Below, piece after piece: positions 26,299-34,789 of a DNA stretch of 64,000 nucleotides (the stretch's first letter is position 1; each line of letters begins with the position of its first letter). The notes under the pieces were generated by a model. The model saw nothing but the letters and a program-made list of their open reading frames with translations. It was not told the origin of the DNA and made no database searches. The translations under genes and the position numbers were made by a program. The DNA lies in NCBI RefSeq assembly GCF_029892785.1, contig NZ_JARXXA010000001.1, forward strand, positions 401,763 through 465,762, given 5' to 3'. The stretch is from Parabacteroides sp. PH5-46. GTDB taxonomy: Bacteria; Bacteroidota; Bacteroidia; Bacteroidales; Tannerellaceae.

Positions 26299-29200
26299 TT
26301 ACTTCACTTTTTTCTTTAACATCTTGAAATACAATAAAGGAACGACAATCAATGTCAGTATAGTAGAGGTAAGCGTTCCGCCGAGCAATGAGATGGCCAA
26401 GCCCTGGAAGATGGGATCGAATAGCATAACGATAGCTCCCAGCACTACACCTCCGGCTGTCAATATGATAGGGGTAGTACGTACAGCTCCGGACTCAATC
26501 ACCGCCTGTTTCAACGGGACACCGTCTTTGAGACGGATATCTATAAAGTCGATCAACAGCACCGAGTTACGCACCATAATGCCGGCCAGGGCAATAAACC
26601 CGATCATGGAAGGCGCACTGAAATAAGCGCCGAAAGCCCAGTGTCCGAGGATAATCCCGATCAGCGACAGCGGTATGGCCGCCAACTGTACCAGCGGTGT
26701 GATAAAGTTCTGGAACCAGCCTACAATCAATGCATAGATAATGATCAATACCAACATAAAGGCCAAACCTAAATCGCGGAATACCTCGTAGGTTATCTGC
26801 CATTCACCATCCCATTTCAAGGCGAAATTATCTTCGTATTTAGGTTGCTCACTGTATTCTTCCGACAGGGTATATCCCTCCGGAAGTTTTATTTCAGACA
26901 ACTTATCCGATACCGTAGTAATCGGGTATATAGGGCTTTCGAGGTCTCCGGCTACTTCAGTCAAGACAAACACCACCCGTTTCTGGTCTTTACGCTGGAT
27001 GCTTTTTGCCTTCTCACCTTTGGTAACCGTTACCAAATCGCTGATTGGAACGGCTAATCCCTGCTGGTTGAGAACCTTCATACTTAATACATCTTCGAGG
27101 CTTGCTTTTTCTGTTTCGGGCAATTGAAGCACAATCCCTACCTGTTGGACGGAAGCAGGCTGATGCAACACGCCTACGGACATGCCTGATAGGGCGGCCC
27201 GTATGTTCTGTACTACTTGCGCGTTAGGAATCCCTAATCGCATAGCCTTATCTTTATCTACTTCAAACTTATATTCAATCTGCGTATCTTCTACCGACCA
27301 ATCTACATCAGCCACATTGTCCGTCGCAGCCAGTATGTCTTTTACCTGGCGGGCTACATCAATCTGCTGTTCGTAATCCGGACCGTAGATTTCAGCTACT
27401 ATAGTAGACATCACCGGAGGGCCGGGAGGAACTTCCACTACCTTTACGTTGGCATTATACTTCTTGGCGATGGCCTGCAAATCGGCACGCACAGAGGAAG
27501 CGATATCGTGGCTTTGCTCGCTACGCTCACCTTTGCCTACCAAGTTGACCTGTATATCGGCTACGTTATCACCCATACGCATGTCATAGTGGCGCACCAA
27601 ACCGTTAAAACTAATGGGAGCAGACGTACCTACGTACGTTTGATAATTAGTAACCTTTTCGTTCCGACTTAGGTATACAGCTAATTCTTTGGTAACTGCC
27701 GCTGTACGTTCCAGTGTAGTACCTTCAGGCATATCTATCACTACCTGAAACTCGTTTTTGTTGTCAAAAGGCAACATCTTCACGGGAACCGACTTTGTGT
27801 AGAACAGTACAAATGTGCCAAGCAAGATAACTGTCAGGCCAATCATAAAGCCCCAACGGTATTTTCTGTTTTCCAGAAAAGGAGTAATTGTCTTGGCGTA
27901 TAACCGGTACATCTTCGTTTCTTTCAAATCAGACTCTTTTTCTTCCTCCTTCTTTCCTTTCTTATCTTTATGTCTGAGAAATAGATAACCAAAGTATGGA
28001 GTGAGTGTCAAAGCTATTATTAATGAGAAGGTCATAGCTATAGAAGCTCCGATAGGCATAGGACTCATATAAGGTCCCATCATTCCCGATACGAAAGCCA
28101 TAGGCAGTACGGCGGCAATAACAGTAAGCGTTGCCAGAATCGTAGGGTTACCTACCTCATTAATAGCATACAAGGCAGCTTGCAGCGGAGGCAGTTTCTT
28201 CATCTTGAAATGCCGGTGCATGTTTTCGGCAATCACAATAGAATCATCTGTTACAATACCTGTTACAAACACTAATGCGAACAAAGTAATACGGTTTAGG
28301 GTATATCCCAGGAAGTAGTAAGCAAACAAGGTAAGAGCGAAAGTTACCGGCACGGAAAGGAATACAACCAATCCGCCACGCCATCCCATAGCCAACATCA
28401 CAAACAACGTTACTATAATGATGGCGATAGAAAGATGTGACAGTAGTTCGAATACCTTATCAGAAGCTGTTTCGCCGTAGTTGCGGGTAATCTCTACATG
28501 TACCTCATTTGTTATCACCTCTTTCTTCAGATGTTCCACTTTATCGTTTACTATATCAGCCAACTTCATGGCGTCGGCACCTTTCTTCTTGGCAATTGAT
28601 ATAGTTACAGCTGAGTAATCATCAGGCATCGCGTCCTTTTTATCTTTCGACGCAGCGCCATATCCGAACGAAACATATTGCTTAGGCACTTCGGGGCCAT
28701 CTTCTACCTCTGCTATCTGATAAAGATATACAGGCTGATTGTCATTCGTTCCTACAATCAGGTTTTTCACCTCTTCCACATGGGCGAAGAAGCTACCGGT
28801 CTGTACCGAATAAACCATATCGCCTGTTATGATATTGCCACTCTGCATCTGGGAGTTATTCGCTTGCAAGGCTTGAGTTATCGCCCCGAAATCGAGCTTG
28901 CTCTGCGCCATCTTATTCTTGTCGAGCATTACTTTTACCTCGCGGCTCTGTCCTCCGATAATGTTTACCTGAGCTACATCGGGTATCTTCTTTATTTCGT
29001 CACCAACCACTTCAGCCACTTGGCGTAGTTGAAAGTCACCCATCTCCTCACTCCAGAGCGTAAATGCCAGTGCGGGAACATCGTCTATGGCTCGCGATTT
29101 CACCAAAGGCATTGTTGCACCTTGCGGCATACGGTCCATATTCTTCATGATTTCGTTGTAGAGCTTTACCAATGAGCGCTCCACATCTTCACCCACATAG

Positions 29201-29499
29201 AATTGCACAGTAAGCATCCCCATATCATTCATGGAGGTTGAATAGATATGTTCAACCCCTTTGATGTTGGAAACCACCTTTTCTAGCGGTTGCATGATTC
29301 TTGATTCCACCTCCTGAGGCGTTGCACCAGGATAGCCTACCATAATGTCCGCCATGGGGACATCAATCTGTGGCTCTTCCTCGCGCGGGATAAGATATAT
29401 ACTGAATAAGCCTAACAGCATGAAAGCAACAAAGAGTAAAATGCTCAATTTTGACTTAATAAATGCATTGGCTATTTTTCCTGAAATTCCGTTTTCCAT
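26299..29499 (-). CDS. RND-family efflux permease
   Basis: A 1066-residue inner-membrane RND pump with the full 12-helix plan: helix 1 near 17-36, a large periplasmic porter region, helices 2-6 near 335-505, a second periplasmic region and helices 7-12 near 870-1060. The proton-relay acidic pair is TDDSIVIAENMHRH in helix 4. The opening IPREEEPQIDVPMADIMVGYPGATPQEVE is typical of a Bacteroidota hydrophobe/metal RND subgroup. It forms a tripartite pump with the adaptor (29509) and the TolC-type channel (30612). The substrate is unknown. Confidence 0.93.
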   Translation of the reverse strand: MENGISGKIANAFIKSKLSILLFVAFMLLGLFSIYLIPREEEPQIDVPMADIMVGYPGATPQEVESRIMQPLEKVVSNIKGVEHIYSTSMNDMGMLTVQFYVGEDVERSLVKLYNEIMKNMDRMPQGATMPLVKSRAIDDVPALAFTLWSEEMGDFQLRQVAEVVGDEIKKIPDVAQVNIIGGQSREVKVMLDKNKMAQSKLDFGAITQALQANNSQMQSGNIITGDMVYSVQTGSFFAHVEEVKNLIVGTNDNQPVYLYQIAEVEDGPEVPKQYVSFGYGAASKDKKDAMPDDYSAVTISIAKKKGADAMKLADIVNDKVEHLKKEVITNEVHVEITRNYGETASDKVFELLSHLSIAIIIVTLFVMLAMGWRGGLVVFLSVPVTFALTLFAYYFLGYTLNRITLFALVFVTGIVTDDSIVIAENMHRHFKMKKLPPLQAALYAINEVGNPTILATLTVIAAVLPMAFVSGMMGPYMSPMPIGASIAMTFSLIIALTLTPYFGYLFLRHKDKKGKKEEEKESDLKETKMYRLYAKTITPFLENRKYRWGFMIGLTVILLGTFVLFYTKSVPVKMLPFDNKNEFQVVIDMPEGTTLERTAAVTKELAVYLSRNEKVTNYQTYVGTSAPISFNGLVRHYDMRMGDNVADIQVNLVGKGERSEQSHDIASSVRADLQAIAKKYNANVKVVEVPPGPPVMSTIVAEIYGPDYEQQIDVARQVKDILAATDNVADVDWSVEDTQIEYKFEVDKDKAMRLGIPNAQVVQNIRAALSGMSVGVLHQPASVQQVGIVLQLPETEKASLEDVLSMKVLNQQGLAVPISDLVTVTKGEKAKSIQRKDQKRVVFVLTEVAGDLESPIYPITTVSDKLSEIKLPEGYTLSEEYSEQPKYEDNFALKWDGEWQITYEVFRDLGLAFMLVLIIIYALIVGWFQNFITPLVQLAAIPLSLIGIILGHWAFGAYFSAPSMIGFIALAGIMVRNSVLLIDFIDIRLKDGVPLKQAVIESGAVRTTPIILTAGGVVLGAIVMLFDPIFQGLAISLLGGTLTSTILTLIVVPLLYFKMLKKKVK

Positions 29500-29508
29500 A
29501 ACTTCTGT

Positions 29509-30591
29509 TTATTTAGAGATAGATACTTTTACTCCGTTATACAGCTTACTTTCAGCGCTCAATACTACTTTATCGTTTTGATTCAAACCTGAAAGAACTT
29601 CTATCTGATTACCCGCTATTTTACCCAAACGCACCCAACGTAGGTTTGCCTGATTCCGGTCATCTACAACATAGACTCCCGTAAGCTGATCCCGATAAAC
29701 AAGAGAGTTTTTATCTATCATTATTCTTGATGCAATATCTTCTTTTACCTTATTGGGAATTAGTATATTGACATACATCCCTGAGTGGATATTTTCTTTA
29801 TCTTTGGTATCAATAGCTAATTTCATGGCGTATTGTCCTCCCGTGCGGTAGGCCGAAGGACTAAGCTCCGACACTTTTCCGGGAATGGTTGTACCTAACG
29901 ATTTTACTTCAATTTGAGCCATATCTCCTACTTTCACATACGGAATGTAACTTTCCGGAACAGAGGCTATAATCTGTAACTCACCGCTTTGCTCCATCAT
30001 CAAGATAGGCATCCCCGGATTTGCCATACTTCCTTCATCCATCAGCTTTTGAGTAATTGTACCTGAAAATGGGGCGCGGATATTCGTATAGGTCAACAAT
30101 GCATTTACTTCATTCATCTGCTGATGTGCCATTTGAACCTTAGCCTGCATGGAAGTATGCTGTAAGGCTACGTTTTCCAGCTCCTTATCTGATACACTGT
30201 TTTGTGCATGTAGCGTTTTAAACCGCTCATAGTCTCGCTCGGCATTTTTAGCTGCTGCTTCGGCCTCAGTAATCATCGCCTGTATCTGTGCTTTTTTAGC
30301 TTGAATCTCATCACTACTGATGGAAACTAATTGCTGTCCAGCCGAAACTTTATTGCCTGGTTTTACGTATATTTTATTTATATAGCCCATCATACGTGTG
30401 CTGATAGAGGCTGTTTGCCGGGCAGTAATTTCTCCACTAAGATAAAAGCCTTCGTTTGTAGACTGAGTCGGATAGTATGCCTCTACATTTACGGCCACCT
30501 GACTTTTTTCTTTTTGCTCACCGGCTGAAGAACAGGAAGAAATAATTGATATTGCTGCAAGTCCTAAAACTACATTTCTTGAAATTTTCAT
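29509..30591 (-). CDS. RND efflux periplasmic adaptor (MFP), lipoprotein
   Basis: A 360-residue membrane-fusion protein. The signal peptide ends ISSC (Cys20). A lipoyl/barrel-sandwich half (TRMMGYINKIYVKPGNKVSAGQQL, landmarks VKPGNKVSAGQ) is followed by an alpha-helical hairpin (about 95-165), the second lipoyl half (IRAPFSGTITQKLMDEGS) and a beta-barrel. It joins the RND permease (9 nt downstream) to the outer-membrane channel. The family, order and spacing are standard for a single tripartite pump. Confidence 0.93.
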   Translation of the reverse strand: MKISRNVVLGLAAISIISSCSSAGEQKEKSQVAVNVEAYYPTQSTNEGFYLSGEITARQTASISTRMMGYINKIYVKPGNKVSAGQQLVSISSDEIQAKKAQIQAMITEAEAAAKNAERDYERFKTLHAQNSVSDKELENVALQHTSMQAKVQMAHQQMNEVNALLTYTNIRAPFSGTITQKLMDEGSMANPGMPILMMEQSGELQIIASVPESYIPYVKVGDMAQIEVKSLGTTIPGKVSELSPSAYRTGGQYAMKLAIDTKDKENIHSGMYVNILIPNKVKEDIASRIMIDKNSLVYRDQLTGVYVVDDRNQANLRWVRLGKIAGNQIEVLSGLNQNDKVVLSAESKLYNGVKVSISK

Positions 30592-30611
30592 ATCTATTTA
30601 TCTGTTATTAT

Positions 30612-31925
30612 TTAATACTTAGTGATTGATAAAAAATGGAGGTATGCCTCTAAAATATTGTATGTCATAATAGATTGTGACAACAAAAGCTTTTGCTGAG
30701 AGAACTGAGCCTGAGCCATCAGTAGATCCGTTGTACTTGCCAGGCCTTCGTTATGGCGATTAGCAAGAATACGTAAAGCTTCTTCTGCCTGCTCAACACT
30801 TATTTGCTGTTTATTGATATCTACTTGTGAATCGCTGAGATCGCGTTTAGCCTTACTCAACTCCAGTTGCTCCTTTTTTATATGCAAGCCTAATTCTTCT
30901 TGCATCTTGTTTTTCTGGAATTGAGCTGCTCTTACTTTGCTTCTGTTCTGGTTTCCTGAGAAGATATTCCAACTTAAGTTGATGCCAATCAGGTAAGAAT
31001 CGTTTCTGAATTTAAAGGCTTTAGAGTCATTCAAGCCATACGAGCCAAAAGCATTAATACGTGGTAGGAATGTCATTTTTGAAGATTTAACCATCATATC
31101 CGTTGCATCTACAGCTTTTTGGAGTGCCATAATATCAGACCGAAATAAAGAAAGAGTGTTTTCCGGATATATGTCTATCTTTTGTATCAAAGAATCAGTT
31201 ATATACACTTCATCATTAATCTCCTCCCCCATCAATAGACGAAGTCCGTTTGAAGCATTGTATATGTTACTTTCGGCTTTTGTCAGAGCACTCTCAATAG
31301 TATTAACCTGTACCTGAGCATTTAAAACATCCGATTTCTGTACCAAACCTTGACTATAAAAGTTAGTAACCGATTGGTGTATTTGCTTTATATCTTCAAG
31401 TGATTTTCTGAGAATATCCCGTGCCTGATAAGACATCTGTAATTGCGTATATGCTTTTCGTACTTCAAATTCAATATACTCTTTCGTCCGTTCGGCTTTA
31501 TATTTGTACATATCCTCCTGTGCTTTAGCGCCTTTTCGGGCATAAATCATATCCAGATTCAATAAAGGTAATTTAGCCTCTACCTGGGTACTATAGTTTT
31601 GCGTTGCCCCTGGATTATTCAATTTAGACGGATCGAAATCCATAGCCGTAACTGATTCTTGCTGTAAGAGGAAACCAAAGGCATTCAGCGGATTGTTTGT
31701 CGACAATGCCGTGTATCCCACTGTAACTTGGGGCAGAAAAATGGCGTCTGTCTGATGATATTCAGCATTGGCTATTTTCTTGTCCCAACTTGACATTTTG
31801 ATATTGTTGTTATTCTCAACAGCAATATTTACAGCATGATCTACCGTAATGTGTTGATAATTTTGCGCTTGAGCCGAAAGACCAAGCCAAATTGTACTAC
31901 ATGTAATGATAACTGCTCTCTTCAT
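30612..31925 (-). CDS. TolC-family outer-membrane efflux channel
   Basis: A 437-residue protein with a signal peptide (ending SAQAQ near residue 21) and two OEP repeats: an N-terminal half with LPQVTVGYTALSTNNP and a C-terminal half with FLPRINAFGSYGLND and LSWNIFSGNQNRSK. It forms the outer-membrane exit of the pump encoded downstream on the same strand (20 nt gap). It is the first gene of the operon and is divergent from the DUF6132 operon across a region rich in operator-like palindromes. Confidence 0.92.
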   Translation of the reverse strand: MKRAVIITCSTIWLGLSAQAQNYQHITVDHAVNIAVENNNNIKMSSWDKKIANAEYHQTDAIFLPQVTVGYTALSTNNPLNAFGFLLQQESVTAMDFDPSKLNNPGATQNYSTQVEAKLPLLNLDMIYARKGAKAQEDMYKYKAERTKEYIEFEVRKAYTQLQMSYQARDILRKSLEDIKQIHQSVTNFYSQGLVQKSDVLNAQVQVNTIESALTKAESNIYNASNGLRLLMGEEINDEVYITDSLIQKIDIYPENTLSLFRSDIMALQKAVDATDMMVKSSKMTFLPRINAFGSYGLNDSKAFKFRNDSYLIGINLSWNIFSGNQNRSKVRAAQFQKNKMQEELGLHIKKEQLELSKAKRDLSDSQVDINKQQISVEQAEEALRILANRHNEGLASTTDLLMAQAQFSQQKLLLSQSIMTYNILEAYLHFLSITKY

Positions 31926-31959
31926 TTTTACTATATTCTATTCTTGTTTATCATGCACT

Positions 31960-32161
31960 CAAATTGATTTCCAATGGAAATATAACGCAAAGGAAAATAT
32001 TATTTTCCAAATACACAAGTTTCCAGCGAAAAATATTATTTAAAGTTATTTCACCTTTGATAAATACAGCATTAACATACTAATATTCAGAGCATATATG
32101 AATATTTTTTAAAATATATCTTTCAGAAGTATTTTCCATTAGAAATAATTACATATCTTTG
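31960..32161. promoter_or_regulatory. Divergent promoters with four TTTCC/GGAAA palindromes
   Basis: Four inverted repeats with TTTCC and GGAAA half-sites lie between the RND operon and the DUF6132 operon: ATTTCCAATGGAAAT (31967-31981), GGAAAATATTATTTTCC (31992-32008), TTTCCAGCGAAAA (32020-32032) and TTTCCATTAGAAA (32133-32145). The first three centres (31974, 32000, 32026) are exactly 26 bp apart. The fourth lies between the -33 and -7 positions of the rightward promoter, whose -7 box is TATCTTTG (32154-32161). A weak leftward -7 box, TCAATTTG (complement of 31960-31967), abuts the first repeat. The MarR protein from 32734 is the likely binder (inference). Confidence 0.55.
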
Positions 32162-32188
32162 CATTTTAAATATAAAAAACAAGAGAAT

Positions 32189-32392
32189 ATGAAACATATA
32201 AAGAATAACTGGACATATATATTAGGAGCTCTGTTGGGAGCAATAGGTGGATATCTATATTGGAGACACATTGGATGTAGTACGGGGACTTGCCCCATAA
32301 CTTCATCGCCTACTATTAGTACATTATATGGTGTACTGATAGGAGGTTTGTTGGGAGGGAGTTTTAAACGTAGTAAAGTAAAAGAACAATAA
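32189..32392 (+). CDS. Small membrane protein (DUF6132-like)
   Basis: A 67-residue protein with two hydrophobic helices (TYILGALLGAIGGYLYW and STLYGVLIGGLLGGSF) and between them a short loop with CSTGTCPIT. This layout matches DUF6132-type proteins, commonly found beside rhodaneses in Bacteroidota. The two cysteines could handle sulfane sulfur, but function is unknown. I use the ATG at 32189, 27 nt after a TATCTTTG -7 box. It is the first gene of a three-gene operon with rhodanese and MarR. Confidence 0.8.
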   Translation: MKHIKNNWTYILGALLGAIGGYLYWRHIGCSTGTCPITSSPTISTLYGVLIGGLLGGSFKRSKVKEQ

Positions 32393-32405
32393 AAGAATAA
32401 ACATA

Positions 32406-32705
32406 ATGGCAGGATTTTTTAGCAAGATGTTCGGATTAGAGGAAAAAGCCGATTTTAAAGCCCTTTTAGAAAGCGGAGCTACCCTTCTGGATGTTCGAAC
32501 AAAAGAAGAATATAAACAAGGGGCAGTAGGTAATTCCATCAATATTCCCCTGGACAGTTTGAGTAATAATTTATCAAAACTGAAAAAAGATAAACCTATT
32601 ATTGCCGTATGTGCCAGTGGAATGCGTAGCCGTAGTGCTGTAGCGCTTTTGAAATCGAAAGGCTTTCCGGAAGTATATAATGGCGGAAGCTGGCTAAATT
32701 TTTAA
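32406..32705 (+). CDS. Rhodanese-like sulfurtransferase
   Basis: A 99-residue single-domain rhodanese. The active-site loop CASGMRS starts with Cys69, which would carry a persulfide; LLDVRTKEEYKQGAVGNSINIPL is the typical N-terminal half (landmarks LLDVRTKEEY, INIPLD). It would move sulfane sulfur in the cytoplasm. It lies 13 nt after the DUF6132 gene and 28 nt before the MarR gene. With the YgaP-like gene at the far end of the divergent RND operon, it suggests a link between sulfur handling and the pump. Confidence 0.92.
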   Translation: MAGFFSKMFGLEEKADFKALLESGATLLDVRTKEEYKQGAVGNSINIPLDSLSNNLSKLKKDKPIIAVCASGMRSRSAVALLKSKGFPEVYNGGSWLNF

Positions 32706-32733
32706 ATAACAAAAAGAATAACAAGATATAAAA

Positions 32734-33111
32734 ATGCACATAAATATGAATAATTCGCAAGTAAGTACCCTATGCCAGATCAGGGATATATACAGAGCTA
32801 TTTATGAGTTTGAGCTGGATTTTCAGCAATCATATAATCTAGGGCTGAATGAAGGGATGCTATTATGCTCCCTGAATACGCAAAAGTATTCGTCAAATGA
32901 ATTGGCCGGTGTTTTGGGACTTAGTAACTCAAATACCTCGAAGGTAATAAAGTCGGTAGAAAAGAAAGGACTCATAAAGCGTATTGTAGGGAAAGATGAT
33001 AAACGTCAGATGTACTTTACAATGACTGAATTGGGACGTAAAAAGCTCGAATCAATCAAATGTGCCGATTTTAATATCCCGGAATCATTGAAATCGATAA
33101 TCAAACTATAG
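32734..33111 (+). CDS. MarR-family transcriptional regulator
   Basis: A 125-residue winged-helix regulator. The DNA-binding part is about 42-108: YSSNELAGVLGLSNSNTSKVIKSVEKKGLI and the wing KDDKRQMYFTMTELG (landmarks LSNSNTSKVIKSVEKKG and DDKRQMYFTMTE). The N-terminal dimerisation helix is short. It is the last gene of the DUF6132-rhodanese operon and converges on the HcpR-like gene with 8 nt between stops. It probably binds the TTTCC/GGAAA repeats upstream of its own operon and of the RND operon. Confidence 0.88.
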   Translation: MHINMNNSQVSTLCQIRDIYRAIYEFELDFQQSYNLGLNEGMLLCSLNTQKYSSNELAGVLGLSNSNTSKVIKSVEKKGLIKRIVGKDDKRQMYFTMTELGRKKLESIKCADFNIPESLKSIIKL

Positions 33112-33119
33112 CAAAATTA

Positions 33120-33782
33120 TTATAGAAGTTTTTCTTCTATCTTTTTGTAATTAAGTATTTTGCCCTTTCCGCCCTCGAATTCTATCACTCCCTCCTTTAC
33201 CATTTCAGAGATGGCTCTTGAGAGAGAAGGCCTTTCTACCCCAAAATATTCAGCAAGCGAGGCTATGCTTCTCCCCAGTTCAAAGGAGCCCTTTTTGTCT
33301 TTCTGTAAAATATAATATGCTATTTTGGCCTTTATACCTTTTTGAGAAAATATCTTCAGCCTTTCCGATAAAAACTGTACACGATTGGCTGTAAATGCCA
33401 TAAAACCTCTCAGGAATCCGGGACATTTAGCCATTTGTTTTTCAACAGAGTCTTTGCTGAAAAGGATGACTTCACAATCCTCCAAAGCTGTCACTTCTAC
33501 CGGAAACCGATTATCTTCGGCAAACACAAAAGCAGCTGCCAAGGGATAAGGAGCCGAAATTTCTTCTACAGAAAGAGTAAGCCCCGAGTTGGAAATAATC
33601 TCGGTCTTTACCTTCCCTTTCGTAAGCATATAAAGGTAAGAAATTCGGGTTCCCTGAACAGCTATACACTCCCCTCTTTTGTAGGTTCTGACTTTATGTT
33701 CGATTGTACATCTTAAGCTGGCTATCTCCTCCGGAGATTTCCCTCGGCACGTGGTACAAAAGAAGAGTAAATCCACATCCAT
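33120..33782 (-). CDS. Crp/Fnr-family regulator, probable HcpR-type nitrosative-stress regulator
   Basis: A 220-residue regulator with a sensory barrel (about 20-125), a dimer helix and a full winged helix-turn-helix (SIASLAEYFGVERPSLSRAISEM). Two cysteines near the N-terminus (FFCTTCRGKS) do not match the Fnr iron-sulfur pattern. It is divergent from ferredoxin-hcp, the usual place of HcpR in anaerobes; HcpR of Porphyromonas responds to nitric oxide/nitrite and controls hcp. The ATG at 33782 is used; a TTG at 33806 would overlap the promoter. It is probably self-regulated. Confidence 0.85.
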   Translation of the reverse strand: MDVDLLFFCTTCRGKSPEEIASLRCTIEHKVRTYKRGECIAVQGTRISYLYMLTKGKVKTEIISNSGLTLSVEEISAPYPLAAAFVFAEDNRFPVEVTALEDCEVILFSKDSVEKQMAKCPGFLRGFMAFTANRVQFLSERLKIFSQKGIKAKIAYYILQKDKKGSFELGRSIASLAEYFGVERPSLSRAISEMVKEGVIEFEGGKGKILNYKKIEEKLL

Positions 33783-33793
33783 CTTTTTTTCGA

Positions 33794-33831
33794 CAAAGAT
33801 AAGCAATCTTCATTATTGTAACAACCGTTGA
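33794..33831 (-). promoter_or_regulatory. Promoter and operator of the HcpR-like gene
   Basis: The complement of 33794-33801 reads TATCTTTG, a perfect -7 box. GTAACAACCGTTGA (33818-33831) is an imperfect copy of the operator found at hcp. Its centre is 27 bp from the -7 centre, placing it over the -33 region, which suits self-repression. Confidence 0.5.
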
Positions 33832-33867
33832 GACAGAGGATTGCGAGTCTCACTATTTTTCATACCC

Positions 33868-33974
33868 TGAAACTAAAAGTTTCACCCAGGGTGATCTTTA
33901 AAGATCACTCCGAAGATACTTAAAGATCACCGCAAGGATACCTAAAGATCACCGAGGTGAAACTTTTAGTTCCA
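33868..33974. repeat. 22-bp-period palindromic array inside a 19-bp inverted repeat
   Basis: Outer arms TGAAACTAAAAGTTTCACC (33868-33886) and GGTGAAACTTTTAGTTCCA (33956-33974) are complementary with one mismatch. Between them AAAGATCAC occurs at 33900, 33922 and 33944, exactly 22 bp apart, the first within the perfect palindrome GTGATCTTTAAAGATCAC. The region lies between the HcpR-like and ferredoxin promoters and encodes nothing. Confidence 0.75.
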
Positions 33975-34006
33975 CCCGATACTCTATAGTGAAACTATTC
34001 AAGACT

Positions 34007-34050
34007 GTAACAAATGTTACGGGTCATATCTGTTTATACATGTATGTTTG
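34007..34050 (+). promoter_or_regulatory. hcp operon promoter with perfect palindromic operator
   Basis: The -7 box TATGTTTG (34043-34050) lies 12 nt before the ferredoxin ATG, with no -33 box. The perfect inverted repeat GTAACAAATGTTAC (34007-34020) is centred 33 bp upstream of the -7 centre, class II Crp/Fnr activator geometry. The divergent HcpR-like protein is the expected activator. Confidence 0.65.
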
Positions 34051-34061
34051 CAGAAAGATAA

Positions 34062-34769
34062 ATGATAAAGAGAATGAAAAGAACAATTATAAAAATAAAT
34101 GAAGAGCTGTGCAATGGTTGCGGAATCTGCGTCAAAGGCTGTCATGAAGGAGCTTTGCAGCTAATTGACGGCAAGGCTCGGATGATTAGTGATATGTATT
34201 GCGATGGTTTGGGAGCCTGTATAGGAGACTGTCCTGTAGGAGCGATAGAACTTGAAGAACGGGAAGCAGAACCTTATAACGAAGCTCTGGTGATGGATCG
34301 GATGGAAATACCTTTCACTGCATGTCCCGGAAGTAAGGAAATGTCATTTGCTCCGGTAGGTCCGGCAGTTCCAACCGGTAATACGCCTTCGCAGTTACGC
34401 CAATGGCCGGTACAGCTTCATTTACTGAATCCGCAAGCCGGCTATTTCCGAGGTGCGGATGTAGTGCTGGCTGCTGACTGTACGGCTTATGCCTACGGAG
34501 GCTTCCATGAGCGTTTTTTGCGAAACCGCACATTGGCTATTGCTTGCCCGAAACTCGACAGCAACAAAGATATTTACGTATCAAAGATTGTTGATATGAT
34601 AAACGGAGCACAGATAAATACCCTAACAGTTATCATTATGGAGGTTCCCTGTTGCGGAGGATTATTACAGCTTGTAAAGATGGCTTTGGAACAGGCATCG
34701 AACAAAGTACCCGTAAAAAGAGTTGTTATAGGAATACAAGGAGATATAATAGAAAAAAACTGGATATAA
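34062..34769 (+). CDS. 4Fe-4S ferredoxin-domain protein of the hcp operon
   Basis: A 235-residue protein. The N-terminal dicluster ferredoxin part has CNGCGICVKGC (Cys17/20/23/27) and CDGLGACIGDCPVGAI (Cys47/53/57), the pattern of a family where one cluster motif has wide spacing. The remaining 170 residues contain ECPVQ-like segments and a CPKLDSNKDIY motif and EVPCCGGLLQLV, with further conserved cysteines. It probably donates electrons to the hybrid-cluster protein encoded 20 nt downstream, replacing the NADH oxidoreductase Hcr of enterobacteria (inference). Starts at 34062 or 34074. Confidence 0.88.
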   Translation: MIKRMKRTIIKINEELCNGCGICVKGCHEGALQLIDGKARMISDMYCDGLGACIGDCPVGAIELEEREAEPYNEALVMDRMEIPFTACPGSKEMSFAPVGPAVPTGNTPSQLRQWPVQLHLLNPQAGYFRGADVVLAADCTAYAYGGFHERFLRNRTLAIACPKLDSNKDIYVSKIVDMINGAQINTLTVIIMEVPCCGGLLQLVKMALEQASNKVPVKRVVIGIQGDIIEKNWI

Positions 34770-34789
34770 ACAATTAAAAATCAATTACA

